Of a DNA stretch of 64,000 nt, positions 17,844 through 26,903 are shown in pieces. The translations under genes and the position numbers were made by a program. How positions within the stretch are numbered: the stretch's first letter is position 1; the number at the start of each line of letters is the position of its first letter. The notes below the pieces were generated by a model. The model ran no database searches. It saw nothing but the letters and a program-made list of their open reading frames with translations, and was not told where the DNA came from. Source of the stretch: Nitrospirota bacterium (GTDB lineage: Bacteria; Nitrospirota; Thermodesulfovibrionia; UBA6902); NCBI GenBank assembly GCA_016222905.1, contig JACRPZ010000068.1, positions 43,614 through 107,613 on the forward strand, read 5' to 3'.

Positions 17844-18106
17844 TTAAAAAAAGCCGTTGACGGCATGTATTTAAGCGCGAGTTGAGATCGGATATCTCTT
17901 CCTTCCAACCTTCTTCCCAAATCTTTAAATAATGACCATTCCTTACCCCACCGTTATTGCAATACACTTCCACTGAATCTGTTTTATAGATTATATTTTA
18001 TTATATGAATGCTATAATATTATGATTGCAACATCAAAAATATAGCATGATAAGCATTTGCAGATTTTATATTCAAGCTTTCTGAAATAAATTAGAGGTT
18101 TCCAGA

Positions 18107-19771
18107 TTGGCAATTAATTCACGATTTAATTCTGATAACAACGTCCGATTATCTAATAAACCAGCTCTTCAATTCTCTATTGTATTTTTTTTGCTCATAA
18201 CGGCTTTTGCCGTCAGGCTCTATCATATAAATAGACCTCCTTTAGACTTTTCACCCATCCGGCAATATCAAAATGCTCATATCATAAGAGGCCTATATTT
18301 TGAGAAAAATGAGTCTATCTCTGAATCAAGAAAAAATATTGCAAAACTTAATATGGAGAGAATGGGATTGCTCCTGGAACCCAGAATTATTGAAAATATC
18401 TCAGTCTTTGGTTATCGAATTACGGGGGGGGAGCATTTATGGATTCCCAGAGCATTATCATCAGTATTCTGGGTTGTTGGCGGCTTCTTTTTATATTTAA
18501 TGGCAAGAGCAATTTTATCTCCCGGGAGCGCATTGTTTTCTATTGTTTTTTATCTCTTTCTTCCTTATGGTATTTTGGCAAGCAGAAGCATCCAGCCTGA
18601 CCCGCTGATGATAATGATGATGCTAATTAGCATTTACAGAATTTTGAAATACGACGAAAATCCGTCTCAAATAAATCTTATTGCAGCCGCAATTGTAACA
18701 GCAATCGCAATGATAGTTAAACCATACTGTTTTTTTATGATATTCGGCGCATTCTTCTCATTGGCTGTTCTGAAAAAGGGATTTTGGAAGGCAATATTTC
18801 AAAGAGACACCCTTATTTTTACTCTTATAATAATTATGCCGACAGTCAGTTATTACGTTTATGGTCTGCTGTCCAATGTTGGTTTTATAGGAGAACATGC
18901 CAGGGGCAGCTTTCTCCCGCATCTTGTTTTATCCCCCTCTTTCTGGAGCGGGTGGCTTTCCATGATCAGAGACGTAATGGGGTATATAGCTTTCTTTTTA
19001 GCGATCATCGGGCTTTTTATAATTAAACGTGGACGACCTAAAGCGCTGCTGCTGGGGCTATGGATCGGGTACTTTTTATTCGGATTGTCAGCTACTTTTC
19101 AAATACATACACACAACTATTACACCATGCCATTTATTCCAATTGTTGCTATATCTCTTGTGCCTGTATTTGAAATGACAATGAACCGCCATACCGCTCT
19201 GTTATCAGCGCGTTTAAAAATATTTGTTTTAATATTTGTTCTATTTATTACTCTTCTTGGTTTAAGTTTGAGCAAAGTAAAGTTGCCTTTAAAGAACGGT
19301 CTTTCTGAATATAAAAATGAGCTTAAAACCGCGGCCGCTTTCATCGGGATTAATCCTGAATTTGGCAAATTTGTGAGCGATGATTTTGAAAAAAGAATCG
19401 AAATATCACAAGAAATCGGAGAACGCGTTGGACACAGCTCCAGTACCATTTTTCTGGATCCCTATTTTGGAAGAGTTATTGCATATTATGGGGAATTCTC
19501 CGGATTGCCATGGCCTACGAGTGAATCTTTATATGAGCGCAGATTAAGAGGCACGAAAGTTCCTGATATTAAAGAAGATTTCACATCTGAAAATATTACA
19601 ATTTTATATCAGGGGAAATTCATAAAATACTCTTCCGACTTTTTTATTATAACAGCATTTGATGAGTTCGATAGACAAGCGGACTTAAAAGATTTTCTTA
19701 AATCACATTTTCCTGTATTTGCCCAGAGTGATGAATATTTGATTTTTGATTTAAGAAAAATGCACAAATAG
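18107..19771 (+). CDS. Integral-membrane glycosyltransferase, PMT/ArnT-like (GT-C fold)
   Basis: A 554-residue protein with about ten to twelve hydrophobic segments and a hydrophilic C-terminal part of about 150 residues, as in polyprenyl-phosphate-sugar-dependent GT-C enzymes. The first periplasmic loop (NRPPLDFSPIRQYQNA) would hold the acidic catalytic residue, and ASRSIQPDPLMIM resembles the conserved loop after the fourth segment. TTG start with AGAGGT upstream. First gene of an AT-richer glycan island and likely transfers a lipid-linked sugar outside the membrane. Acceptor unknown. Confidence 0.7.
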   Translation: MAINSRFNSDNNVRLSNKPALQFSIVFFLLITAFAVRLYHINRPPLDFSPIRQYQNAHIIRGLYFEKNESISESRKNIAKLNMERMGLLLEPRIIENISVFGYRITGGEHLWIPRALSSVFWVVGGFFLYLMARAILSPGSALFSIVFYLFLPYGILASRSIQPDPLMIMMMLISIYRILKYDENPSQINLIAAAIVTAIAMIVKPYCFFMIFGAFFSLAVLKKGFWKAIFQRDTLIFTLIIIMPTVSYYVYGLLSNVGFIGEHARGSFLPHLVLSPSFWSGWLSMIRDVMGYIAFFLAIIGLFIIKRGRPKALLLGLWIGYFLFGLSATFQIHTHNYYTMPFIPIVAISLVPVFEMTMNRHTALLSARLKIFVLIFVLFITLLGLSLSKVKLPLKNGLSEYKNELKTAAAFIGINPEFGKFVSDDFEKRIEISQEIGERVGHSSSTIFLDPYFGRVIAYYGEFSGLPWPTSESLYERRLRGTKVPDIKEDFTSENITILYQGKFIKYSSDFFIITAFDEFDRQADLKDFLKSHFPVFAQSDEYLIFDLRKMHK

Positions 19772-19871
19772 ACTCATATATATGTTAGTGTTTTGTTATT
19801 ATAGTCATGATAAATGAAGGCTGTTCAATTTTTTTAACTACAGGACGTACAAGCATAATTTTCCAATAATT

Positions 19872-20969
19872 GTGAATTTCTTCAATACTCATATCTCAGA
19901 AAAGTCAATACAATTAGCATCTGACACATTGAAATCAACATATGTCAGCGCCGGGCAATTGGCTGACATATTCGAAAAAAAACTTGAAGAAGAACTTGGA
20001 TTGGCAAATCCTGTAACATTAAACAGTGGAACCTCAGCGCTCTATCTTGCTCTGGCAGTTGCCGGAGTTAAACCAGGAGATGAGGTTATTGTCCCGGCAC
20101 AGACTTTTATAGCAACCGGCCTTTCGGTTTTAATGCATTACGCAAAGCCGGTGTTTGCAGATATTCAGTACAGAACAGGCAATATTGATCCAGACTCAAT
20201 CAGACATAAAATTACTGCTAAAACGAGAGCGATAATCCCTGTTCATTGGGGGGGCTATCCATGCGACCTTGATGAGATTAACGAAATAGCCAGAGAAAAT
20301 AATCTGGCGGTTATTGAAGATGCAGCGCATGCTTTAGGCGGAACTTATAGAGGAAAGCCTATCGGCGCAATATCACGATTCACGGCTTTTTCTTTTCAGG
20401 CTATAAAACATTTAACCACAGTTGATGGGGGAGCAATCTGCTGCCTTAATAAAGATGATTGTTATCAGGCTAAAAGACGCCGGTGGTTCGATATAGACAG
20501 GGACAATTCAAAACCATCTATTCTCGGTGAGCGCGAATATGATGCCGATCATGTTGGTTATAAACTCCATATGAATGACTTATCCGCTGCAATCGGCCTT
20601 GGAAATTTAGCCGAGTTCCCTGCAAATCTAAAACAAAGACGGGAGATAGCTGGGCGATATCTAAATGAATTAAACGACGTTTCAGGAATTGAACTTCTTG
20701 ATTATAAGAATGACCGGCTATGTGCTTATTGGCTCTTCACGATGCTGGTAGAAAAACGAGAGGATTTTATCCGGGCGTTGCAGAGCAAAGGGGTACCTGC
20801 CTCAGTCGTTCATCTGAGGATTGATAAGAATTCCATTTTCGGCGGAATTACTCCTGATTTGCCGAATCAGGAAAGATTTAACGAAAAGCAAGTTTCCATT
20901 CCTGTTCATAATGGATTGACAGATGAAGATGTCAACTTAGTTGTAAATGCAGTAAAAGAAGGCTGGTAA
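19872..20969 (+). CDS. DegT/DnrJ/EryC1/StrS-type sugar aminotransferase
   Basis: A 365-residue PLP enzyme. Motifs: LNSGTSALYLAL (cofactor phosphate region), VIPVHWGGYPCD, VIEDAAHALGG (Asp for the pyridine N) and the Schiff-base Lys in SFQAIKHLTTVDGG. GTG start. It would add an amino group to a nucleotide-linked keto-sugar. The formyltransferase gene 9 bp downstream suggests the product is an N-formylated amino sugar such as a 4-formamido-4-deoxy hexose (inference from context). Confidence 0.85.
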   Translation: MNFFNTHISEKSIQLASDTLKSTYVSAGQLADIFEKKLEEELGLANPVTLNSGTSALYLALAVAGVKPGDEVIVPAQTFIATGLSVLMHYAKPVFADIQYRTGNIDPDSIRHKITAKTRAIIPVHWGGYPCDLDEINEIARENNLAVIEDAAHALGGTYRGKPIGAISRFTAFSFQAIKHLTTVDGGAICCLNKDDCYQAKRRRWFDIDRDNSKPSILGEREYDADHVGYKLHMNDLSAAIGLGNLAEFPANLKQRREIAGRYLNELNDVSGIELLDYKNDRLCAYWLFTMLVEKREDFIRALQSKGVPASVVHLRIDKNSIFGGITPDLPNQERFNEKQVSIPVHNGLTDEDVNLVVNAVKEGW

Positions 20970-20978
20970 GGTTAATAT

Positions 20979-21740
20979 ATGTCAAAAATAAAAATAGCTC
21001 TTTTTGGTGGCCGCATATTGGGCTACAGATCTCTGGAAATATTAAATGAATATCGGAATAACGTAGATGTTAAACTTGTTATTCCGAATAAAGATGATGG
21101 AGAAGAAGGATCAGACTGGAAACCGCCGCTGATACCGCTGGCAAAAAAATACGGTTTTGATACTCTCAACCCCCAGTCTCTCAAAGACCAAGAAGTTATT
21201 GATTGTCTGAAAGAAAAAAAGGTGAATTTAATCTTGAATTCTTTTTGTACAAGGATAATGCCAAAACAAATAATCGACATTCCTGAATTTGGGGCAATTA
21301 ATTTTCATTACGGGAAATTGCCTGAATATGGGGGGAGATTTATTGTAACCCATATCATACTGAACGGGGAAACCGCCACCTGCGCCACCGCACACTATAT
21401 TGAAGAAGGTATAGATACTGGCGATATAATTTTTGAAGAGCCCGTTCCCGTGAAGCCTGATGATACTGCGAAAACTCTTTATTTCCGGTGTACAGATGCC
21501 GCAATCGTGTCATTCAGGAAAGTGCTGGATCATTTAATATCTGGTACGCCGTTGCCGAGAAGAAAGCAAGAAGGAGAAAAAAGATATTTTTACTTTGAGG
21601 AACCGAATAAATGCCAAGTTGATTTAGACTGGGGCAAAGATAAAACAGAGCGTTTTATTCGCGCCGTTACATTTGAACCTGTATCAAAGCCTTGCATAAA
21701 GATTGGCAGCCTTACATATGATATTGTTCCCAGGAAATAG
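20979..21740 (+). CDS. Formyltransferase family protein, probable sugar N-formyltransferase
   Basis: A 253-residue protein with the formyltransferase core. The catalytic Asn-His-Asp set is visible as INFHYGKLPEYGG (Asn, His) and EEGIDTGDII (Asp). The C-terminal part differs from methionyl-tRNA formyltransferase and is shorter than full Fmt. It follows a sugar aminotransferase in the same operon, so transfer of formyl from N10-formyl-tetrahydrofolate to an amino sugar is the likely role. Confidence 0.8.
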   Translation: MSKIKIALFGGRILGYRSLEILNEYRNNVDVKLVIPNKDDGEEGSDWKPPLIPLAKKYGFDTLNPQSLKDQEVIDCLKEKKVNLILNSFCTRIMPKQIIDIPEFGAINFHYGKLPEYGGRFIVTHIILNGETATCATAHYIEEGIDTGDIIFEEPVPVKPDDTAKTLYFRCTDAAIVSFRKVLDHLISGTPLPRRKQEGEKRYFYFEEPNKCQVDLDWGKDKTERFIRAVTFEPVSKPCIKIGSLTYDIVPRK

Positions 21741-21778
21741 CTTATGAAAGTTTATGTCTGACGATCAAATTGCTAATA

Positions 21779-22324
21779 ATGAGAAAAGGACAAATTTTAA
21801 AAGTGCAAACTGACTTATCCATCCCATGGTTTAAGCAGATTGAAAAAACCGTTCTGCTGCCATATAACTCTGATCCTCAAATTTACTATTCAATCAAGCC
21901 GCCTGATTATGTTACTGCTTTAACTCATACAACAGAAAATAAATTTATCATATTAAAGCAATACAGGCCTGTTGTTGAGGATTATACTTTTGAGCTTCCC
22001 AGCGGTCATATTGAAAACGGGGAGACCCCGACCCAGGCGATTATACGAGAACTTAAAGAAGAAGCCGGATGTTTAGCGGAAGACGTGACTTTGCTTGGAG
22101 AAATTATCCCCGATACCGGCAGGCTGGAAAATACCCTCTGGGCATTTTATGTGAATAAAGTTAAAATAAAGACTCTTCCAGACCCTGCGGAAAACGAAGG
22201 CATCGAAGTGCATTTAGTGTCTCGCGAGGAGCTTTTTCAGATGATTCTCGAAGGAAACTTTAATCATGCCCTTGATTTAAGCGTTATTACCATGGCGATT
22301 TTAAAACAATATTTAGCACCATAG
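21779..22324 (+). CDS. NUDIX hydrolase
   Basis: About 181 residues, resembling ADP-sugar pyrophosphatases. The Nudix box is complete (GHIENGETPTQAI, then RELKEEAG). TELPSGH-like FELPSGHIENGE precedes it, and the C-terminal EGIEVHLVSREEL is typical of the ADP-ribose pyrophosphatase group. The start is uncertain: ATG at 21779 or the in-frame TTG 9 bp earlier, neither with a clear ribosome-binding site. It lies within the glycan operon and may process a nucleotide sugar. Confidence 0.8.
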   Translation: MRKGQILKVQTDLSIPWFKQIEKTVLLPYNSDPQIYYSIKPPDYVTALTHTTENKFIILKQYRPVVEDYTFELPSGHIENGETPTQAIIRELKEEAGCLAEDVTLLGEIIPDTGRLENTLWAFYVNKVKIKTLPDPAENEGIEVHLVSREELFQMILEGNFNHALDLSVITMAILKQYLAP

Positions 22325-22338
22325 GAGAATTATATATT

Positions 22339-23307
22339 ATGAAATTATTGATAACCGGCAGTGAGGGTTCTCTGGCACAGATAGTTATTCCATATTTACT
22401 TAAGGATGGTCACGAGATAGTCGGAGTTGACAATTTTGCGCGTTACGGAGTTATTAATCGCAAGAGGAACTACGAATTCATGACAGGAGATCTCGGAGAT
22501 ACGGCAGTGGTTAAATCCATTTTCTCGAAATACCAGTTTGACGCAGTATTTCACTTTGCCGCTTTAATATACGGGGTGGTTGGTTTTCATGAAAGACCAG
22601 CGGACATAATCGCGGACAATAATTTGATGACCATTAATCTGTTGAAATTCGGTCATGAAAAAATTAAAAGGTTTATTTACCTCTCTTCGTCAATGGTATA
22701 TGAGCGCAGCATGCAATGGCCGCATAAAGAGGAAGACACTGATGATATAACAGTAATGAGCACCTCATACGGCTTGTCTAAATATATCGGGGAGAGAGTT
22801 GCTCAGTCATTTCATGAGCAGTACGGCATAGACTATGTTATATGGCGGCCTTTTAATATTATCACCCCTTTTGAAGCGCCGGAGGAGGAGGGTTTCAGCC
22901 ACGTCTTTGCCGATATGATAGATAAAATACTTGTTCAAAAACAGAATCCCGTAAATGTCTTTGGCGATGGTGAGCAGATAAGGTGTTTTACAAACATTTA
23001 TGATGTTGCCGATTCACTTGCGCGGTTTTCCTTGAGAGAAGAAGCAACCAATCAAATCTTTAATATCGGGAATACCGAGCCTACGACCATTAAGGAACTG
23101 GCTGCAAAAATCGTAAATATCGGCAAGGCATACGGTCTGCTGCTGGATGATTATAGTCTGTCATTCAAATATCAGCCGATTTATGCAGATGACGTAAAGA
23201 AAAGAATTCCCGATGTTGCAAAAATCAAAAGAATTTTTGGCTGGGAAGCAAAGGTCAAAATAGATGAAGCGCTGACAGGATATGTCAAACATAAATTCAA
23301 CGTATAG
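22339..23307 (+). CDS. NAD-dependent epimerase/dehydratase (extended SDR)
   Basis: A 322-residue nucleotide-sugar enzyme. It has a Rossmann NAD-binding start (MKLLITGSEGSLAQ), HFAALIYG, LSSSMVYE and the catalytic Tyr-Lys pair in SYGLSKYIGE. The C-terminal FGDGEQIRCFTNIYDVAD is typical of UDP-hexose epimerases/dehydratases. GAGAATTAT precedes the ATG. Together with the dehydrogenase next door it makes the activated sugar for the island. The exact sugar cannot be read from sequence. Confidence 0.85.
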   Translation: MKLLITGSEGSLAQIVIPYLLKDGHEIVGVDNFARYGVINRKRNYEFMTGDLGDTAVVKSIFSKYQFDAVFHFAALIYGVVGFHERPADIIADNNLMTINLLKFGHEKIKRFIYLSSSMVYERSMQWPHKEEDTDDITVMSTSYGLSKYIGERVAQSFHEQYGIDYVIWRPFNIITPFEAPEEEGFSHVFADMIDKILVQKQNPVNVFGDGEQIRCFTNIYDVADSLARFSLREEATNQIFNIGNTEPTTIKELAAKIVNIGKAYGLLLDDYSLSFKYQPIYADDVKKRIPDVAKIKRIFGWEAKVKIDEALTGYVKHKFNV

Positions 23308-23324
23308 TACCCGGGGAGAATTAG

Positions 23325-24647
23325 ATGATGAAGAAGGATGAGGTTTGTGTTATCGGGATGGGTTTTATCGGGCTTACACTTGCAGCCACATTAGCCGAAG
23401 CAGGAATCAAGGTGTTCGGTGTTGATGTCAATCAGGAAGTCGTAGATTCATTAAGCGAGAAGAGGTGCTATTTTTATGAGCCAGGGTTGGCAGAGCTGTT
23501 AATAAAATACGGCGGGCGGAACTTAACGTTTTCAACTAATATCCCGGATAATTCATGTGGTTATTACATCATTTGTGTTGGGACCCCGATCGACCCAGGT
23601 ACTGGCAAACCCAGACTTGAATATATTCAAAACGCTGTGCGCAGCATCATCCCGTTCTTGAAGAAAGGTGACACTATTGTCTTGCGGTCAACCGTCCCGA
23701 TGGGGACATCGCGCAATATGGTTGCCCGCATGATTGAATCAGGAACCGGTTTGGTATCAGGAAAAGATTTTTACTTCGGGTTTGTTCCGGAAAGAACGGT
23801 TGAAGGTAATGCCCTTTATGAACAGAAATTTATTCCTCAAATTATTGGTGCGTTGAATAAAGAAAGCGAGACAAAGATAGCCGGGCTTTTCAGCAAATTT
23901 AATAAACAGCTTATACATGTTCCGGATATTGAACATGCGGAACTTTGCAAAATAATTGATAATACCTACCGTGATGTGACCTTTGCTTACGCCAACCAGA
24001 TGGCAATGATTTGTGAAGAACTTGGTCTTGATTTTAATATAATCCGCCAGGCATGCAATAACAACTACACGCGTAATAATATTCCAGCTGCCAGCCCTGG
24101 AGTTGGCGGGGCATGTCTTACCAAGGATCCATATATACTTATTGACCTGTGTAATAAACTGGAAATTAATATGGAACTTATACGGTCTGCCAGGAAGATC
24201 AACGAAGCAACTGTTTTCCACCTGGCAAAAAAAGTTTTAAACAGACTGGCCGCTCTGGGAAAGAATATCTGCGCCTCAAAGATATTTATAATGGGTTTTG
24301 CTTTTAAGGGAGAGCCGGAAACAAGTGACATGAGATTTTCAACAACCATTGATCTTATTAATTACCTCAAACCATTCTGTTCGAATCTTTACGGTTACGA
24401 TGCAGTGGTTGCTAAAGAGATAATCGAATCATCGGGGGCAAGAACCTGCTCAATTTCAGAAGGTTTTAAAAACGCTGACGCAGTTATAATCATGAATTCT
24501 CACATGAGCCATAAAGGGTTAAACATCAATAAACTCGCAAGCTCTTCAAACACCCCCCTTATTTTCATTGATTGCTGGAATCTGTATGATAAAGAAAAGA
24601 TTGCAAAATATAAAAATGTAATATACAGCAGTGTCGGTCTTTACTGA
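23325..24647 (+). CDS. UDP-sugar 6-dehydrogenase (UDP-glucose/UDP-ManNAc dehydrogenase family)
   Basis: A 440-residue enzyme oxidising C6 of a UDP-sugar to the uronate in two NAD-dependent steps. The Rossmann motif is GMGFIGLTLA, and the catalytic Cys lies in SPGVGGACLTKDP (about residue 264). The C-terminal domain has GFAFKGEPETSDMR. The FVPERTVEGNA stretch favours the WecC (UDP-ManNAc) side over UDP-glucose dehydrogenase, with limited certainty. Confidence 0.85.
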   Translation: MMKKDEVCVIGMGFIGLTLAATLAEAGIKVFGVDVNQEVVDSLSEKRCYFYEPGLAELLIKYGGRNLTFSTNIPDNSCGYYIICVGTPIDPGTGKPRLEYIQNAVRSIIPFLKKGDTIVLRSTVPMGTSRNMVARMIESGTGLVSGKDFYFGFVPERTVEGNALYEQKFIPQIIGALNKESETKIAGLFSKFNKQLIHVPDIEHAELCKIIDNTYRDVTFAYANQMAMICEELGLDFNIIRQACNNNYTRNNIPAASPGVGGACLTKDPYILIDLCNKLEINMELIRSARKINEATVFHLAKKVLNRLAALGKNICASKIFIMGFAFKGEPETSDMRFSTTIDLINYLKPFCSNLYGYDAVVAKEIIESSGARTCSISEGFKNADAVIIMNSHMSHKGLNINKLASSSNTPLIFIDCWNLYDKEKIAKYKNVIYSSVGLY

Positions 24648-24694
24648 AATCAGATGCGTTCCTGAATAAACATAAATTTTCGGTTAAAGCAATT

Positions 24695-25453
24695 ATGCCA
24701 CAAGAAGAAATATCAAAAAGCGAAAAGATGCTAACACTGATCATGCCTGTATACAATGAAGGTGATGCGGTTATTCCTGTAATATCAACGCTCTTCCTCA
24801 CTGTTCTTTACCCTATGCAGATATTTGTAGTGCATGATTCGCCTGATGATATAACAGTGCCGACAGTTAAAAAACTTCAGAAATATTTTAATGATCTTTA
24901 CCTCGTGAAAAACGAGTGGGACAGAGGCGTTCTTAACGCCATAAAAACAGGCTTTAAAAATGCCAATACTCCGTATATTGGAGTCTGGGTGGCTTACCAT
25001 CTGGACCCTTTCGGAATTCTAAACTCAATGATTAAAAAAATGGAAAACGGCTGTGATCTTGTCTCTGCAAACCGGTTTACTGTTGACAGCAAGAGGGCAA
25101 GAGGGGATACAATTAAAAAAATGTTTTCTTACGGGGGCAATATCGTCTTAAATAAGATTATAGGAATGCCTATATCCGATATAACCACATCAATAAAAGT
25201 GTACAGAAAATCCATGCTGGACTCATTAGTGATAGAGACAGTAGTTAACGGAGGGTGGGCTGTCAACGCTGAATTGGCAATCAAGGCCGCCATAAAAGGT
25301 TATCGTTTGGATGAGATACCCCTTGAGAAGAAAAATATTACACTGGTTCACGGCCTGACAAATTTCAAGGTACTCAAGCAGCTCCCGACATATTTCCGCT
25401 GGTTATTTCTTGGCTGGAAAAACAGAAAGTTAATTAAATCGCATATACATTAA
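24695..25453 (+). CDS. Family 2 glycosyltransferase, DPM1-like, with an altered DxD region
   Basis: A 252-residue soluble GT-A type protein: LTLIMPVYNEGDAV at the N-terminus, VHDSPDD (nucleotide-binding Asp pair) and ANTPYIGVWVAYHLDP. In polyprenyl-phosphate hexose synthases the last stretch normally reads with a metal-binding DxD/DxS motif (DADLQHP-like); here it is AYHLDP, so the first Asp is missing. The remaining fold signature (RFTVDSKRARGD, TSIKVYRKS) is kept. It might use another metal-binding arrangement or be impaired. It would supply the lipid-linked sugar to the GT-C enzyme at 18.1 kb. Confidence 0.7.
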   Translation: MPQEEISKSEKMLTLIMPVYNEGDAVIPVISTLFLTVLYPMQIFVVHDSPDDITVPTVKKLQKYFNDLYLVKNEWDRGVLNAIKTGFKNANTPYIGVWVAYHLDPFGILNSMIKKMENGCDLVSANRFTVDSKRARGDTIKKMFSYGGNIVLNKIIGMPISDITTSIKVYRKSMLDSLVIETVVNGGWAVNAELAIKAAIKGYRLDEIPLEKKNITLVHGLTNFKVLKQLPTYFRWLFLGWKNRKLIKSHIH

Positions 25454-25472
25454 TTCCCGAATAACGCAGATT

Positions 25473-25570
25473 TTATAACCACTTAAATACCTTTACCAGC
25501 GACTCGCCAGCTACATGCATCTTCCATTCATTCAGATATCCAAAAGGTGTTTCGGTTGAATATCCGAAGT
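25473..25570 (-). pseudogene. C-terminal gene remnant
   Basis: Read on the minus strand, an open stretch without a start codon encodes YFGYSTETPFGYLNEWKM and ends in VFKWL followed by TAA. The aromatic-rich, protein-like text suggests the tail of a lost gene at the edge of the glycan island. Family not recognised. Confidence 0.3.
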
Positions 25571-25605
25571 ACTATAGCCTGTCTTATATATAATATATCC
25601 TGAGC

Positions 25606-26835
25606 ATGGAAAGATGGAACTTAAAAAACTGGCTGTGGGTTCTCCTCTGTTCCGCCGGTATTTTTGCCACTGTGCCGTTAGCCCGCGATCTTCAAATCTT
25701 TGTCTATAACACGGCGGGCAAGGAACTCTTCACATATATAGTGGTCTCCATAGTCGTCATAGGATTGGCTGTTCTGCTGTATTCTTTTATCTTCAGGCTG
25801 AAGGTTAAAAAGGTTTCACAATATATCTGGCTTATTCTTTGCGCCGGTTTATATCTTTACTTCACTCTGAAGCTCAAGACATACCCCGAAGAGGCGGTTC
25901 ACTTTCTGGAATACGGGCTGCTCTCCTATTTCTTCTTCAGGACGCTGAGTCAAAAGATACGGGACATCACAGTTTATATAACCGCCGCCTTATTTGTACT
26001 GCTTGTCGGTATATTGGATGAGTCTTTTCAATGGGTGATTCCGCAACGGTTCTGGGATTACAAAGATATTGGCCTTAATTTTCTTGCCGGAGGGATCTTA
26101 CTGCTTGGTATCTGGAAAGGCATTGAGCCTGAAGCAATATGCAAGCCTGTAAGGAAAAAGTCCGTAACTATACTAACCGGAATTCTAATGATCAATATTG
26201 CAATGATAGGGCTTTGTCTTTCCAACACCCCGGCTTCCGTAAATCGTTATGCCGGAACTATAGGCTTTTTATCATGGCTCCAAAATGAAGAGCCCATGAC
26301 TGAATACGGGTATAGGTATAAGGACTCTGAGATCGGGATTTTATATTCGCGGTTTACTTTAGAAGAGTTAAGAAGGATTGATCTCATTAATGGTGAATTA
26401 TTTGGAAAGATCCTGCCTGAAAATTCAGATAACGAGTTAAAGTTCAAAGACTTTATAAAGGTTTATAATCAGCAGACCAATCCATTCTTATATGAACTTG
26501 CCGTTCACCTATCGCGCAGAGACAGCAAGTTTAAAGATATTTCTGAAGAGGATAGCCTATACAGCAAGCCCGAACTCGCAAATACCTCGTTCAGAGAAAA
26601 CCTTATCGCTGAAAAATACTTTAGCAATACCCTGCGCCATTCAGAACTGGCCTGGCCTGATCAAACAGTAAAGGAATTGAAAGAGGCGGCTTCTTCATGG
26701 AAAGAGGATTACATAAGCAATGCAGGCAAGATAATAACCTCTTTCAGTTTAAGCGCGGCATGGACAGCCATTGTTGCAGCATTGGTCCTGATCTGGATAG
26801 CAGGCTGGTTCTGGAAGAGGCGGCTTGACGCATAA
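25606..26835 (+). CDS. VanZ-like membrane protein
   Basis: A 409-residue protein. Residues 1-200 form about six hydrophobic segments with the VanZ pattern (HFLEYGLLSYFFF, GILDESFQWVIPQRFWDYKDIGLN). Residues 205-375 are soluble and presumably extracytoplasmic, and a last membrane segment is at 385-403 with a basic tail. VanZ homologues are linked to envelope stress and glycopeptide tolerance, but the biochemical role is unclear. The large soluble domain is longer than in simple VanZ proteins. Confidence 0.7.
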   Translation: MERWNLKNWLWVLLCSAGIFATVPLARDLQIFVYNTAGKELFTYIVVSIVVIGLAVLLYSFIFRLKVKKVSQYIWLILCAGLYLYFTLKLKTYPEEAVHFLEYGLLSYFFFRTLSQKIRDITVYITAALFVLLVGILDESFQWVIPQRFWDYKDIGLNFLAGGILLLGIWKGIEPEAICKPVRKKSVTILTGILMINIAMIGLCLSNTPASVNRYAGTIGFLSWLQNEEPMTEYGYRYKDSEIGILYSRFTLEELRRIDLINGELFGKILPENSDNELKFKDFIKVYNQQTNPFLYELAVHLSRRDSKFKDISEEDSLYSKPELANTSFRENLIAEKYFSNTLRHSELAWPDQTVKELKEAASSWKEDYISNAGKIITSFSLSAAWTAIVAALVLIWIAGWFWKRRLDA

Positions 26836-26903
26836 TGATAAATGGCAAAAATATAAACTATGCTAAAATAGCGATGTAAAAATTTCGATTTGCTGGAGGA
26901 TAA

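Noticed and set aside
17860..17885. GCCGTTGACGGC next to an A-run as a minus-strand terminator
   Set aside because: The stem is only four to five pairs and no minus-strand gene is present to its right.
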